Shown here: positions 27,441 through 36,681 of the stretch, in pieces
Layout: each line of letters opens with the position of its first letter
Numbering within the stretch: the first letter of the stretch is position 1
Source: Cohnella abietis
Lineage (GTDB): Bacteria; Bacillota; Bacilli; Paenibacillales; Paenibacillaceae
DNA length: 64,000 nt
Direction of reading: 5' to 3'
NCBI RefSeq assembly: GCF_004295585.1
Contig: NZ_AP019400.1
Span: 6,316,501-6,380,500, forward strand
Translations under genes and position numbers: made by a program
Notes under the pieces: generated by a model
The model's database searches: none
The model's input: the letters and a program-made list of their open reading frames with translations, nothing else
What the model was told of the DNA's origin: nothing

Positions 27441-28163
27441 GTGCGGCATCTCCGACTAATTCGAACATGGCTGGGTGTAGCTACTGTTAGTTACGCGGCA
27501 TCTCCGACTAATTCGATCATGGCTGGGTGCAGAAATGGTTAGTTACGCGGCATCTCCGACTAATTCGCACGTTGCGAGGTGCTGAGTTGGTTAGTTATGC
27601 GGCATCTCCGACTAATTCGTGCGTGGCAGAGGGCAGAGATGGTTAGTTAAGCTGCGACTCCTACTAATTCGAACATGGCAGGGTGTAGAGACTGTTAGTT
27701 ACGCGGCATCTCCGACTAATTCGTGCATGGCATGGGCAGAGATGGTTAGTTATGCGGCAACTCCGACTTATTCGAACATGGCAAGGGGCAGAGATGGTTA
27801 GTTACGCGGCATCTCCGACTAATTCGAACATGGCTGGGTGCAAAGATGGTTAGTTATGCGGCAACTCCGACTAATTCGAACGTTGCGAGATGCAGAGATG
27901 GTTAGTTACGCGGCATCTCCGACTAATTCGAACATGGCTGGGTGCAAAGATGGTTAGTTATGCGGCAACTCCGACTAATTCGAACGTTGCGAGATGCAGA
28001 GATGGTTAGTTAAGCTGCAACTCCGACTAATTCGAACGTTGCAGGGTGCAGATTTGGTTAGTTATGCGGCGACTCCGACTTATTCGAACATGGCTCGGTG
28101 CGGAGATGGTTAGTTAAGCGGTGGCTACGACTAATTCGAGCTTCGTGAGACAGAGTTAACGCG
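27441..28163. repeat. Minisatellite A: 14 tandem copies of a 52-bp unit
   Basis: The landmark CTCCGACT recurs at 27450, 27502, 27554, 27606, 27658, 27710, 27761, 27813, 27865, 27917, 27969, 28021, 28073 and 28125. The period is 52 bp with one 51-bp step. Units share GTTA-GCGGC-CTCCGACTAATTCG-GG and differ by point changes; the first and last are the most decayed. Copies 8+9 and 10+11 form two identical 104-bp doublets, so the array has grown by duplicating pairs. There are no spacers and no cas genes, and 52 is not a multiple of three, so it is neither CRISPR nor coding. It lies between the nuo terminator and the protease promoter. Confidence 0.95.
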
Positions 28164-28179
28164 GAGGCCAACCATTAGC

Positions 28180-28218
28180 AAAAAGAGCAGACTCAAGTCA
28201 ATGGACTTGAAGCTGCTC
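28180..28218 (-). terminator. Terminator of the nuo operon
   Basis: A two-part stem (GAGCAG...CTGCTC outside, CAAGTC...GACTTG inside) is followed on the minus strand by TTTTTG. It starts 17 bp after the nuoN stop. Confidence 0.9.
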
Positions 28219-28234
28219 ACAGAAACATTGCCCT

Positions 28235-29782
28235 CTATCTCCCTAAGAATAAATCCGTCGAGATCGAGAATATTTGATTAATTCCGTCTAAAATCGGAAC
28301 AGGTAGGAAGCCTAACAATAAAGTTACGATCGTACATATCCAAATGGTTATGGCCGCCGGAACAGTTAGCTTTAATCCAGAATCACTTTCTCCGCTTCTC
28401 ATGTACATTTGACGGATAAATGTGAAATATACCGCATAGGAAATCACTGTTGTAATAAGCAATATAGCTCCAAGCCAGTATGTGTGCGTCTGAATCGTTC
28501 CGAATAAAATGAACAGCTTTCCGAAAAATCCTCCCGTAATCGGCAATCCAGCAAGTGAACAGAGTAGTACTGTCATTGCTCCCGCAGTCCACGGTGCTCG
28601 ATGGTACAATCCAGCAAAGCTAGACAAGGTCTCATTACCGGAGCCCCTAGAGACTACCGTTAGCACTGCGAATGCTCCGATGTTCATAAAGGCATAGGCA
28701 ATAAAGAAATAAAGAAATTCGGAAAAGAATGATAAATGAAGCTGTGTCAGAGGTAATGCTAGTGGTGTAAGCAGTATCCCTGCGTTCGCCACTCCCGATA
28801 AGGCTAGGAGCCTCTTCACGTTCCGTTGCTTTAAAGCTCCTATCGTACCCACGATCATGGCTGCCGCAGCAATGACGGCTATGCCCGTGAAAATATCTTT
28901 TTGCATAATACCTTCGGTACCTGATGTGAAGAAAGCCGAATTCATGAATATGCGGTATAGCATGGCGAACGCCGCACCTTTGGCAACGACAGCTAGAAAT
29001 GATGTCACAGGTGTTGGAGCACCTTGGTAGACATCCGCTGCCCATGCGTGAAAAGGCGCTAAAGCAAGCTTAATGGCGAAGCCCGCTAGCATTAGGAAAA
29101 AGCTAATGTAAAGTAAGGCTTCATAATTCTCTATTGCAGAGTCAATTCCTTGAACAATCAGCAGTAAATTAGTCCCCCCGGTAACACCGTAAAGAAAGGA
29201 CATTCCATAAAGGATGAAGGCCGAAGCTACGCCACCAGTTATGACATACTTAAACGCCGCTTCGCTAGAGAGACGGCTTCTTTTACGAGACGCGACTAGT
29301 ACATAAGAAGTAATGCTTAGTAGCTCTAGTCCGACAAACATGGTAATGAGATCTCCGGAAGAGGACATAACCATTGCACCCAATACGGCGGGTAGAATCA
29401 GATAATAAAGCTCTCCCTTAATGGGTACTTCTTGGTCTTTCACTGTACCAAGTGATGAAAACACAATAAATGCCGATGCTCCAAGGAACACTAATTTCAA
29501 TAAATTGCCGAAGTCATCTATTCGATAGCTTCCTGCAAGTAGGTTATAAGCTCCCGGCGCACTATCCGTCACCGCCCCATTGCTCAAAGAAGTCATAAGA
29601 GCGACAACAAATCCTGCGGCAATAAGCAAGCCACCTAGCGTAAGCCATCCAATTATGTCGCGATTAATACGCTTTGGGAGGAACAGATCAACTAGAGCTA
29701 GCAAAATGGCTGAAATAGATAACACGATTTCAGGGGCAACATACCATGTATCGCTCCACGTTAAAGTTGGCAAAGCAACCAT
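28235..29782 (-). CDS. nuoN: NADH-quinone oxidoreductase subunit N
   Basis: 515 residues from the ATG at 29782, which has GGGGGGAT just upstream; a 17-codon longer frame overlaps nuoM and has no ribosome binding site. It is an antiporter-like proton-pumping membrane subunit of complex I with about 14 hydrophobic helices. The charged pump residues are seen in segments such as GLELLSITSYVL and FKYVITGG. nuoM ends one base before this ATG, so translation is probably coupled. It is the last gene of the operon and is followed by a strong terminator. Confidence 0.93.
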   Translation of the reverse strand: MVALPTLTWSDTWYVAPEIVLSISAILLALVDLFLPKRINRDIIGWLTLGGLLIAAGFVVALMTSLSNGAVTDSAPGAYNLLAGSYRIDDFGNLLKLVFLGASAFIVFSSLGTVKDQEVPIKGELYYLILPAVLGAMVMSSSGDLITMFVGLELLSITSYVLVASRKRSRLSSEAAFKYVITGGVASAFILYGMSFLYGVTGGTNLLLIVQGIDSAIENYEALLYISFFLMLAGFAIKLALAPFHAWAADVYQGAPTPVTSFLAVVAKGAAFAMLYRIFMNSAFFTSGTEGIMQKDIFTGIAVIAAAAMIVGTIGALKQRNVKRLLALSGVANAGILLTPLALPLTQLHLSFFSEFLYFFIAYAFMNIGAFAVLTVVSRGSGNETLSSFAGLYHRAPWTAGAMTVLLCSLAGLPITGGFFGKLFILFGTIQTHTYWLGAILLITTVISYAVYFTFIRQMYMRSGESDSGLKLTVPAAITIWICTIVTLLLGFLPVPILDGINQIFSISTDLFLGR

Positions 29783-29783
29783 G

Positions 29784-31397
29784 TTATCCCCCCATCCTCG
29801 TTTGAATTTGTTCAAGCACGCTCGTAAATCCATGCTGCATTAGATCCGTTAGTATGGATGGGTAAACTCCAAACAGAACAATAAGTGATGCCAGGGTAAT
29901 CATCGGAAAAGCTTCGATGAAGCGTGCATCCTTCATCCCCTCGAACTTATCCGGCATCGGGCCGTACGTAATGTTCAGTATGCTTCTCAGGACATATATT
30001 GCCGCGAATAATATACCTAAGACTCCGATTGCCGTTAAAATTTTCATTGAACCGAACAATCCAAGGAACGACAGAAATTCGCCTATAAACCCTGACAATC
30101 CCGGCAAGCCAAGTGAAGCTAAGCCAGCCAACAGAAGAATACCCGACATAAAAGGAACCGCCTTAGCGAGTCCGCCGAGCTCATCTAGCCGTGTAGTGTT
30201 TGTTCTTTCATACAAGCTGCCTACGATAAGGAATAATAATGCTGAAATTAGACCATGCGAGACGGATTGGTAGATAGCGCCTTGTAACCCAACCTCCTCT
30301 AGCGATGCGATCCCTAGAAGCACAATTCCCATGTGGCTAATGCTCGAATATGCGAGAACGAGCTTGAACTCTTTTTGCACACAAGCAAGAATCGCCCCGT
30401 ACAAAATATTAATTACCCCTAGTACTGCGAGCACAGATGACCACGATTGCAGCTGCTCAGGGAATAAAAATACGGCAAATCTAATGAGACCATACACACC
30501 CATTTTCAACAAAATACCGGAATGGATCATAACGATAGCTGGCGGAGCTTCCGTATGCACCCGTAACATCCAAGTATGGAATGGGAAAATAGGAACCTTA
30601 ATGCCAAAAGCAACAAGCAGAAGGATGAAAGCCGCCCACTTCATATTATCCGAAAGCAAAATCCCTAATTGACTAGCAATATCCATATTGGCGCTTTGAC
30701 CTGACAGGTTACTGAGTAGGACATCGTAATTACCGCTAAACAGCAGGCTATAACCATTAGTCCCTTCAACTGCACTAAATCCTAGCGAAGAAATGAGGAT
30801 GAGGAAGGACAACAGCATAGCGGCAGATCCGAGCCCGTTGTAGATAAGAAAACGAGTTGCTGCTTTTTCCCGTCCAAAGTACCCCCAAATGCCAATTAAG
30901 AAAAACATCGGAATAAGCGTAACCTCGAAAAAGATAAAAAACAGAATGAGGTCGCGAGCTAGAAACACACCGTATATTCCCGTCAATAACAAGAGAAACA
31001 AAAAGTAGTACGTTTTCCACCGCTTACGAACATGTACAGAGGCCAGTACTGCCATGGTGGACACAATACCCGTTAGAAACAGCAGTGGCAATGATATTCC
31101 ATCTACGGCTAAGTGATAATCAAATCCGAGCTTTAGGGAAGCAACTACTTCATGATTAAATCCTTCTTTGTTCAATGGGATAGCTAGCCATGTGGATTGC
31201 TCTGTATAGATGCCACCGCCCACTGAAGGCTCATACGAGATAAATAGCCACAAAACTAGAGCAAGAGGAATCAATGTAAATAGGATTGCCGTTATACGGA
31301 GCCAGTTTGTGCGAGAGCTTGGTAAAAGTAGGACAATAAGTGCGCCGATAAGCGGTATAAGTACGATAAGGGACAATACCGGTAGGTTCTCCAGCAT
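29784..31397 (-). CDS. nuoM: NADH-quinone oxidoreductase subunit M
   Basis: 537 residues, about 14 membrane helices, complex I antiporter-like family. The conserved Glu of the pump channel lies in FFIFFEVTLIPMFFLIG, and the Lys/His helices in GIKVPIFPFHTWM and AYSSISHMGIVLLGI. AAGGAGG is 8 nt before the ATG. The start overlaps the nuoL stop by one base (TAATG), the sign of translational coupling. Confidence 0.95.
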   Translation of the reverse strand: MLENLPVLSLIVLIPLIGALIVLLLPSSRTNWLRITAILFTLIPLALVLWLFISYEPSVGGGIYTEQSTWLAIPLNKEGFNHEVVASLKLGFDYHLAVDGISLPLLFLTGIVSTMAVLASVHVRKRWKTYYFLFLLLLTGIYGVFLARDLILFFIFFEVTLIPMFFLIGIWGYFGREKAATRFLIYNGLGSAAMLLSFLILISSLGFSAVEGTNGYSLLFSGNYDVLLSNLSGQSANMDIASQLGILLSDNMKWAAFILLLVAFGIKVPIFPFHTWMLRVHTEAPPAIVMIHSGILLKMGVYGLIRFAVFLFPEQLQSWSSVLAVLGVINILYGAILACVQKEFKLVLAYSSISHMGIVLLGIASLEEVGLQGAIYQSVSHGLISALLFLIVGSLYERTNTTRLDELGGLAKAVPFMSGILLLAGLASLGLPGLSGFIGEFLSFLGLFGSMKILTAIGVLGILFAAIYVLRSILNITYGPMPDKFEGMKDARFIEAFPMITLASLIVLFGVYPSILTDLMQHGFTSVLEQIQTRMGG

Positions 31398-33265
31398 TAC
31401 CAGAACCTCCTTCCGGCGATCGCAAGAAGCACAATGACAAGACCGATGAGTGCCGTGAGTGCGTAAGCTTGAACCTGCCCATTTTGCAGCCTAGTGTTAA
31501 GTCGACCAAGCGCCGAGACTGAATAGCCCGACAACCGCACAGCACCATCAACAATATATTCGTCGAAAAACTCTAAAGCTTTGCCAAGCCCCTGCAACGG
31601 TTTAACGAATACGAAATGATAGAGCTCATCGATATAATATTTACGTTCAAGTAAAGTAACTAGCCCTGGGAATCTTGACGAAACACTGTCTCGACGAATC
31701 GTTCCTTTTATATACGTGAGCCAGCCAATATAAAGCCCAAGCAAGCCGACAGCTGAGGATATGACCATCACCACGCCGCTGACAGAATGCTCCTCCTTAC
31801 CCCCTAATAACCAGTGACCGAACCAGCCGTTGAATGGAGTTTCTATGAATCCCGCAACCACTGCCAAAACTGCCAAGACAATTAACGGAATCGTCATGAC
31901 CGATGATGACTCCTTAGCTTGCTGACCTTCACGTGGCTTGCCTAAGAATACAAGGAAGAACAGTCTCGCCATGTATAGAGCAGTGAAAAAGGCCGCAACC
32001 ACACCTACAATGAATAGAATAGGTTGTTTATCGAAGGCGGCAGTTAGGATAGCATCCTTAGACCAGAAGCCTGAGAACGGTGGAATTCCCGAAAGCGCCA
32101 AAGCACCAATTCCGAACGTCCACGCTGTGATTTTCATTTTGCTGCCCAATCCGCCCATTTCGCGAATATCCTGTGTATGTACACTATGAATTACACTTCC
32201 TGCTCCTAAGAAGAGCAATGCTTTGAAGAAGGCATGAGTAAGCAGATGAAACATAGCACCTGTTACAGAACCAACACCTAGGGCTAACATCATGTAACCC
32301 AATTGACTTACGGTTGAGTAGGCAAGAATTCTCTTAATGTCGTTTTGTACGAGTCCTATTGTTGCCGCAAATATTGCCGTAAAGGCACCTACAATTGCGA
32401 CTGTGTTCATAGCAACCTCAGAAGCATGGAAAATATCAAATGTCCGCACAACGAGGAATACTCCAGCTGCAACCATTGTCGCCGCATGAATCAATGCACT
32501 GATAGGTGTAGGACCCTCCATGGCATCAGGTAGCCAGACATGCAACGGAAACTGACCCGATTTACCTATTGCCCCTAAGAAAATAAGAAGAGCGATAAGA
32601 GTCGTAATACCAGTTGCTATTGTGCCAGTCTGTGTATCAAACACATTATGAATAGTCGTGAAGTCTAGCGCGTGACCTGGCATGTACCAGAATAACAGAA
32701 GGATGGCAATTAATAGTCCCAAATCCCCAATACGCGTTACAATGAAAGCCTTCTTAGCAGCTGCCTTTGCCGCAGGCTTCTGGTACCAGAAACCGACAAG
32801 CAGGAAGGAGCATACCCCCACCAGCTCCCAGAACATATAGAACGTGAGCAGATTGTCGGATAGCACTAATCCAAGCATTGAGCTTGTAAACAACGCCACA
32901 TAAGCGAAAAAGGTCGATATCCGCTCATCATTCTTCATATATCCCTGCGAGTATAAATTGACTAGAAACCCAACCAGTGTAACGATAACAAGCATTAGCG
33001 CTGTCACATTCGTAACCTCGAAGCCTGCTCCCAGCTTTAGATTTCCGATATGTAACCAATCAATCTGCTTACTATAATCCGGCGCATTGCTCGATAGTCG
33101 TTCGATAGCAATGCAGATGGATAATACTAAGGAAATGAATGTTGCCCCTGTTCCGATCCAGGCTCCGGTCTTCTTCAAGCCTTTGCCCATCGCTGTTAGT
33201 ACTGCAAAAGCAGCAAGCGGAAACACCGGAACGAGCCAAGCATGCTCGGCAAAGAAGGTGCTCAT
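31397..33265 (-). CDS. nuoL: NADH-quinone oxidoreductase subunit L
   Basis: 622 residues. It is the distal proton-pumping subunit, with the long C-terminal lateral helix that clamps the membrane arm. Motifs include FYMFWELVGVCSFLLVGFW, GKSGQFPLHVWLPDAMEGPTP split over two helices, and LAYSTVSQLGYMMLALG. GGGGGT lies 8 nt before the ATG. It is 6 bp from nuoK and overlaps nuoM by one base. Confidence 0.95.
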   Translation of the reverse strand: MSTFFAEHAWLVPVFPLAAFAVLTAMGKGLKKTGAWIGTGATFISLVLSICIAIERLSSNAPDYSKQIDWLHIGNLKLGAGFEVTNVTALMLVIVTLVGFLVNLYSQGYMKNDERISTFFAYVALFTSSMLGLVLSDNLLTFYMFWELVGVCSFLLVGFWYQKPAAKAAAKKAFIVTRIGDLGLLIAILLLFWYMPGHALDFTTIHNVFDTQTGTIATGITTLIALLIFLGAIGKSGQFPLHVWLPDAMEGPTPISALIHAATMVAAGVFLVVRTFDIFHASEVAMNTVAIVGAFTAIFAATIGLVQNDIKRILAYSTVSQLGYMMLALGVGSVTGAMFHLLTHAFFKALLFLGAGSVIHSVHTQDIREMGGLGSKMKITAWTFGIGALALSGIPPFSGFWSKDAILTAAFDKQPILFIVGVVAAFFTALYMARLFFLVFLGKPREGQQAKESSSVMTIPLIVLAVLAVVAGFIETPFNGWFGHWLLGGKEEHSVSGVVMVISSAVGLLGLYIGWLTYIKGTIRRDSVSSRFPGLVTLLERKYYIDELYHFVFVKPLQGLGKALEFFDEYIVDGAVRLSGYSVSALGRLNTRLQNGQVQAYALTALIGLVIVLLAIAGRRFW

Positions 33266-33271
33266 AGAAGT

Positions 33272-33580
33272 TTACCCCCTCAACTCGTCGAATTCGTCCA
33301 CGTTCACCGTTGCGCGGCTACGATAAAACACAATCAAGACCGCTATGCCAACTGCCGCTTCAGCCGCAGCGACTGCTATTGTGAACAAGGAGAAGATTTG
33401 CCCTGAAAGTGAAGGATTGACCCCGTATTTGGAAAAGGCGATCAAGTTGAGGTTAGCCGCATTGAGCATAAGCTCGATCGATAATAGGACGACTATCGCA
33501 TTTCGCTTCGTCAGAACACCATAAAGTCCAATGCAGAATAATACGGCTGCAAGTGTTAAGTAAGAGGACAGCATACTCAT
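33272..33580 (-). CDS. nuoK: NADH-quinone oxidoreductase subunit K
   Basis: 102 residues with three membrane helices. The second helix carries the conserved Glu in VVLLSIELMLNAANLNLIAF, and the third has the second Glu in AAAEAAVGIAVLIV; both belong to the proton path near the quinone site. The ATG overlaps the nuoJ stop by four bases (ATGA), and GGAGG lies 7 nt upstream inside nuoJ. Confidence 0.95.
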   Translation of the reverse strand: MSMLSSYLTLAAVLFCIGLYGVLTKRNAIVVLLSIELMLNAANLNLIAFSKYGVNPSLSGQIFSLFTIAVAAAEAAVGIAVLIVFYRSRATVNVDEFDELRG

Positions 33581-34104
33581 TGCGGGTCCTCCTCCTCTCT
33601 TTTCGCTAGGGCAACCGCACCAATGAATGCAACCGTTAGCAGTACTGAAACCAGTTCAAAAGGAATCGCATATTGTGTGAAAAGCTGCATCCCAATCTCA
33701 CGAGTATTATCATCCGTGAAAGGAGCAGATTCTGCTGGGAAATTCGCATTTCTAATGCCGTAGAAAATAATACCAAACAGACAGAGACAACCGATAGCAG
33801 CCAGTGTTTCTAATAAAGGCCGTCGCGGCTCGAGACCTTCACTGTCATGCTTAGTCATCATTATGCCAAAAATCATAAGAATCGTAATGGCCCCCACATA
33901 CAGGAGCACTTGCACGAATGCGAGAAACTCTGCCTCTAGAAGAATATAAAGTCCTGCTATCGCAATAAAAGTAAATGCTAATGAAAGAGCCGTATGGACA
34001 ACTTTAGTAAAATTAATAGCCATTACAGCCCCTACAATTGCGCAAACGGCCAATAAAAAGAAAGCCACGAACTCGCCTGTAAAATCAACATTAAAGTTTA
34101 ACAC
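33577..34104 (-). CDS. nuoJ: NADH-quinone oxidoreductase subunit J
   Basis: 175 residues with five hydrophobic helices. The conserved helix YVGAITILMIFGIM, following the Glu-bearing EAEFLAFVQVLL segment, is typical of NuoJ. It forms part of the membrane arm next to NuoK and NuoA. The start is a GTG; the nearest strong Shine-Dalgarno sequence (GGGAGG) is about 13 nt upstream, longer than usual. nuoI lies 3 bp upstream and nuoK overlaps the stop. Confidence 0.93.
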   Translation of the reverse strand: MLNFNVDFTGEFVAFFLLAVCAIVGAVMAINFTKVVHTALSLAFTFIAIAGLYILLEAEFLAFVQVLLYVGAITILMIFGIMMTKHDSEGLEPRRPLLETLAAIGCLCLFGIIFYGIRNANFPAESAPFTDDNTREIGMQLFTQYAIPFELVSVLLTVAFIGAVALAKREEEDPQ

Positions 34105-34107
34105 CTT

Positions 34108-34554
34108 TTATTTAGCGCCTCCCTTCGGAGAGCCAATGTTATTGTTATCTTCACGAATGTTCTTGTTGTTCTCATAAAGCCATTCTTTGTCCTTGTAGAG
34201 ATCGTCGCGGCTTAGAACAGCGAGCTCGAAGTTGTTAGTCATAACGATAGCTTCCGTAGGACAAACCTCCGTACACAAATCGCATAGGATACAAATCTCG
34301 AAATTAATATCGAATGTATCAATGACCTTGCCCTTCTTCTCCGGATCCGGATTGGCTTTACCTGTCAGTGTGATACAATCTGTCGGGCATATTCGCGCAC
34401 ATTGGTTGCAGACGATACATTTGTCCGGCTCGAAATACTGAATCCCCCGAAAACGGTCCGGCATTTGGATCGGAACGTCGGGATATTTCAGCGTCACCTT
34501 CTTGGTACCCATCGTTTTCAGTGTTACGCCGAGCCCTTTGAGCATTCCTTTCAT
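34108..34554 (-). CDS. nuoI: NADH-quinone oxidoreductase subunit I (two 4Fe-4S clusters)
   Basis: 148 residues, cytoplasmic ferredoxin-like subunit. Two full CxxCxxCxxxCP motifs (CIVCNQCARICP and CILCDLCTEVCP) bind the two 4Fe-4S clusters that pass electrons to the NuoB cluster. GGGGG lies upstream of the ATG. Because nuoE, nuoF and nuoG are absent, this subunit is the natural docking point for whatever donates electrons to the complex. Confidence 0.95.
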   Translation of the reverse strand: MKGMLKGLGVTLKTMGTKKVTLKYPDVPIQMPDRFRGIQYFEPDKCIVCNQCARICPTDCITLTGKANPDPEKKGKVIDTFDINFEICILCDLCTEVCPTEAIVMTNNFELAVLSRDDLYKDKEWLYENNKNIREDNNNIGSPKGGAK

Positions 34555-34567
34555 GGCGTCAGCCCCC

Positions 34568-35575
34568 CTATCCGATCAGTTCTATGCCTAAAGCCGTTAA
34601 GAAAATATTAAGTATAGCCAGTGGCAGTAATACTTTCCATGCCAGTCCCATCAATTGATCGACGCGAAGACGTGGGAAGGTCGCTCGAATCCAGAACAAG
34701 CTAAACACAATAATTGCAAATTTCAAGAAGAACCATATGATCCCTGGTACAAAATCAAGCTGCGGAATAGGTGGATTCCAACCGCCAAGAAACAGTATTG
34801 TTGTAAGACAAGCAATAGCGTACACGTAAATGTACTCCGTCAGCATGAAAAATGCGAACCGGAAGCCGCTGTATTCGACATGATAACCCGCAACTAGTTC
34901 CGACTCAGCCTCCGGCAAGTCAAACGGTGTGCGATTAAGCTCCGACACTGCAGCAATTAAGAAGATCCCAAAGCCAAGGATTTGGGGTATGAAGTTCCAA
35001 TGCCAGAAGTATCCGCTCTGTGAAATTACTATATCCCTAAGATTTAAGCTCCCGGACATCATTACAACGCCAACGACTGACATGACCAGCGGAACCTCAT
35101 AGCTGATCATCTGCGCCGCAGAACGCATTCCGCCCAGTAAGGAATACTTATTATTCGATGCCCATCCTGCAACTACAATAGCAATTGTCGTTATTCCAGA
35201 AAGTGCGATGTAATAAAGAAAGCCAACATTTAAGTCCGCGAACTGTAAGTCTAACCCATAAGGAATAAAAGCGAGAACAGCAAACGAGGGTACAAATGCT
35301 AAGACTGGAGCAAGGATGAATAAGCCCCTGTCTGCTTTCTTCGGAATCGTGTCCTCTTTGAACAGCAGCTTAGCAACATCCGCAACGGATTGCAGCAAGC
35401 CCAACGGGCCTGTGCGGTTAGGTCCTTGGCGGTATTGCATCCAGCCAATGAATTTGCGTTCGAAGTAAATCGCATACGTAACGAAAAAGATAACGAATGC
35501 GAGCACTCCGATCGCCGCAGCTACGAAGATACCCGCCGTCCCCCAGCTGAGGGGCTGATCCCAGAAGTGCTGCAT
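34568..35575 (-). CDS. nuoH: NADH-quinone oxidoreductase subunit H
   Basis: 335 residues with about eight helices. It joins the membrane arm to the peripheral arm and forms part of the quinone cavity. Signature segments are ERKFIGWMQYRQGPNRTGP near the N-terminus and the loop AELNRTPFDLPEAESELVAGY (here beginning VSELNR). The ATG overlaps the nuoD stop by one base (TAATG). Confidence 0.95.
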   Translation of the reverse strand: MQHFWDQPLSWGTAGIFVAAAIGVLAFVIFFVTYAIYFERKFIGWMQYRQGPNRTGPLGLLQSVADVAKLLFKEDTIPKKADRGLFILAPVLAFVPSFAVLAFIPYGLDLQFADLNVGFLYYIALSGITTIAIVVAGWASNNKYSLLGGMRSAAQMISYEVPLVMSVVGVVMMSGSLNLRDIVISQSGYFWHWNFIPQILGFGIFLIAAVSELNRTPFDLPEAESELVAGYHVEYSGFRFAFFMLTEYIYVYAIACLTTILFLGGWNPPIPQLDFVPGIIWFFLKFAIIVFSLFWIRATFPRLRVDQLMGLAWKVLLPLAILNIFLTALGIELIG

Positions 35576-36675
35576 TAGCAGTCTACCTCCCCGAGCACGA
35601 TATCGATTCCACCTAGAATCGTAACCAGGTTTGTCATGCTTTCTCCTACGAGTAGCTTGGGCAAGATTTGAAGATTAACGAAAGATGGCCGTCTGAATTT
35701 CAAGCGGAAGGGCTCTGCTTTTCCCTTAGAAACAATATGACAACCAATTTCCCCACGCGGTGACTCAATTCTTACATAGATTTCTCCTGCTGGTGGCCGG
35801 ATGACGCGAGGTACCTTCCCCATCGTATCGCCTTCCCCGGGAAATTGCTCTATTGCTTGCTCAAGAATTCGTAAGCTCTGAACGATTTCTTCCATTCGAA
35901 CCTCATATCGATCGAAGCAATCTCCGTTTTTCCCGACCGGAACGTCAAAGTCAAAACGATCGTACAGGCTGTATGGTTCAGCTTTACGCAAATCCCATTT
36001 CACACCCGTACAACGTAGATTGGCTCCAGACAAACCATAATCGATTGCTGTCTTCGCATCATATTGTCCGATGCCTTTAATTCGGGAAAGAAATATTTCA
36101 TTGCCGCTTACTAGATTATGATACTCGTCGAGTCGGTTGTACATATCTTTGACCAGGATTTTTACTTTAGCGATCCAACCTTCTGGAGCGTCCCACTTCA
36201 CTCCACCGACTCTCATATAGTTATAAGTGAGTCTAGCGCCGCACAGCTCATTGAATAACTGTAAAATTCTTTCTCTATCGCTGAATGCGTATAGAAAAGG
36301 ACTCATCGCTCCAATGTCTAGCAAATATGTTCCCCACCAAACCAAATGACTGGCAACCCGTTGCATCTCCATAACAATAAGGCGCATAAATTCCGCACGC
36401 TCAGGAATTTCTAGCCCCATCATTTTCTCCACCGCATGGCAGAGAACGTAATTGTTAGTCATAGCAGATACATAATCCATACGATCGGTATACGGGATGA
36501 TTTGCGTGAAATTCAAGTTTTCCGCGAGCTTCTCCGTACCTCGATGCAAGTACCCCATAACAGGAGTAGCTTCAGTAATGACTTCCCCGTCCAATTTGAC
36601 AATAATCCGAAATACTCCGTGTGTGCTTGGATGCTGTGGACCAACGTTGAGCAGCAGCTCTTCTGTACGAATCAC
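35575..36675 (-). CDS. nuoD: NADH-quinone oxidoreductase subunit D
   Basis: 366 residues, 49-kDa-type subunit that binds quinone with NuoB. The N-terminal GPQHPSTHGVFR and GYLHRGTEKLAE motifs (quinone-site His and its partner) and the C-terminal RIESPRGEIG and GGIDIVLGEVD segments are intact. The start is a GTG with GGAGGTG 9 nt upstream, overlapping the nuoC stop. Confidence 0.95.
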   Translation of the reverse strand: MIRTEELLLNVGPQHPSTHGVFRIIVKLDGEVITEATPVMGYLHRGTEKLAENLNFTQIIPYTDRMDYVSAMTNNYVLCHAVEKMMGLEIPERAEFMRLIVMEMQRVASHLVWWGTYLLDIGAMSPFLYAFSDRERILQLFNELCGARLTYNYMRVGGVKWDAPEGWIAKVKILVKDMYNRLDEYHNLVSGNEIFLSRIKGIGQYDAKTAIDYGLSGANLRCTGVKWDLRKAEPYSLYDRFDFDVPVGKNGDCFDRYEVRMEEIVQSLRILEQAIEQFPGEGDTMGKVPRVIRPPAGEIYVRIESPRGEIGCHIVSKGKAEPFRLKFRRPSFVNLQILPKLLVGESMTNLVTILGGIDIVLGEVDC

Positions 36676-36681
36676 GCGTGC

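Noticed and set aside
27441..28163. Possible CRISPR array
   Set aside because: Units follow each other directly without unique spacers, the variation is scattered point changes, and there are no cas genes in the window.
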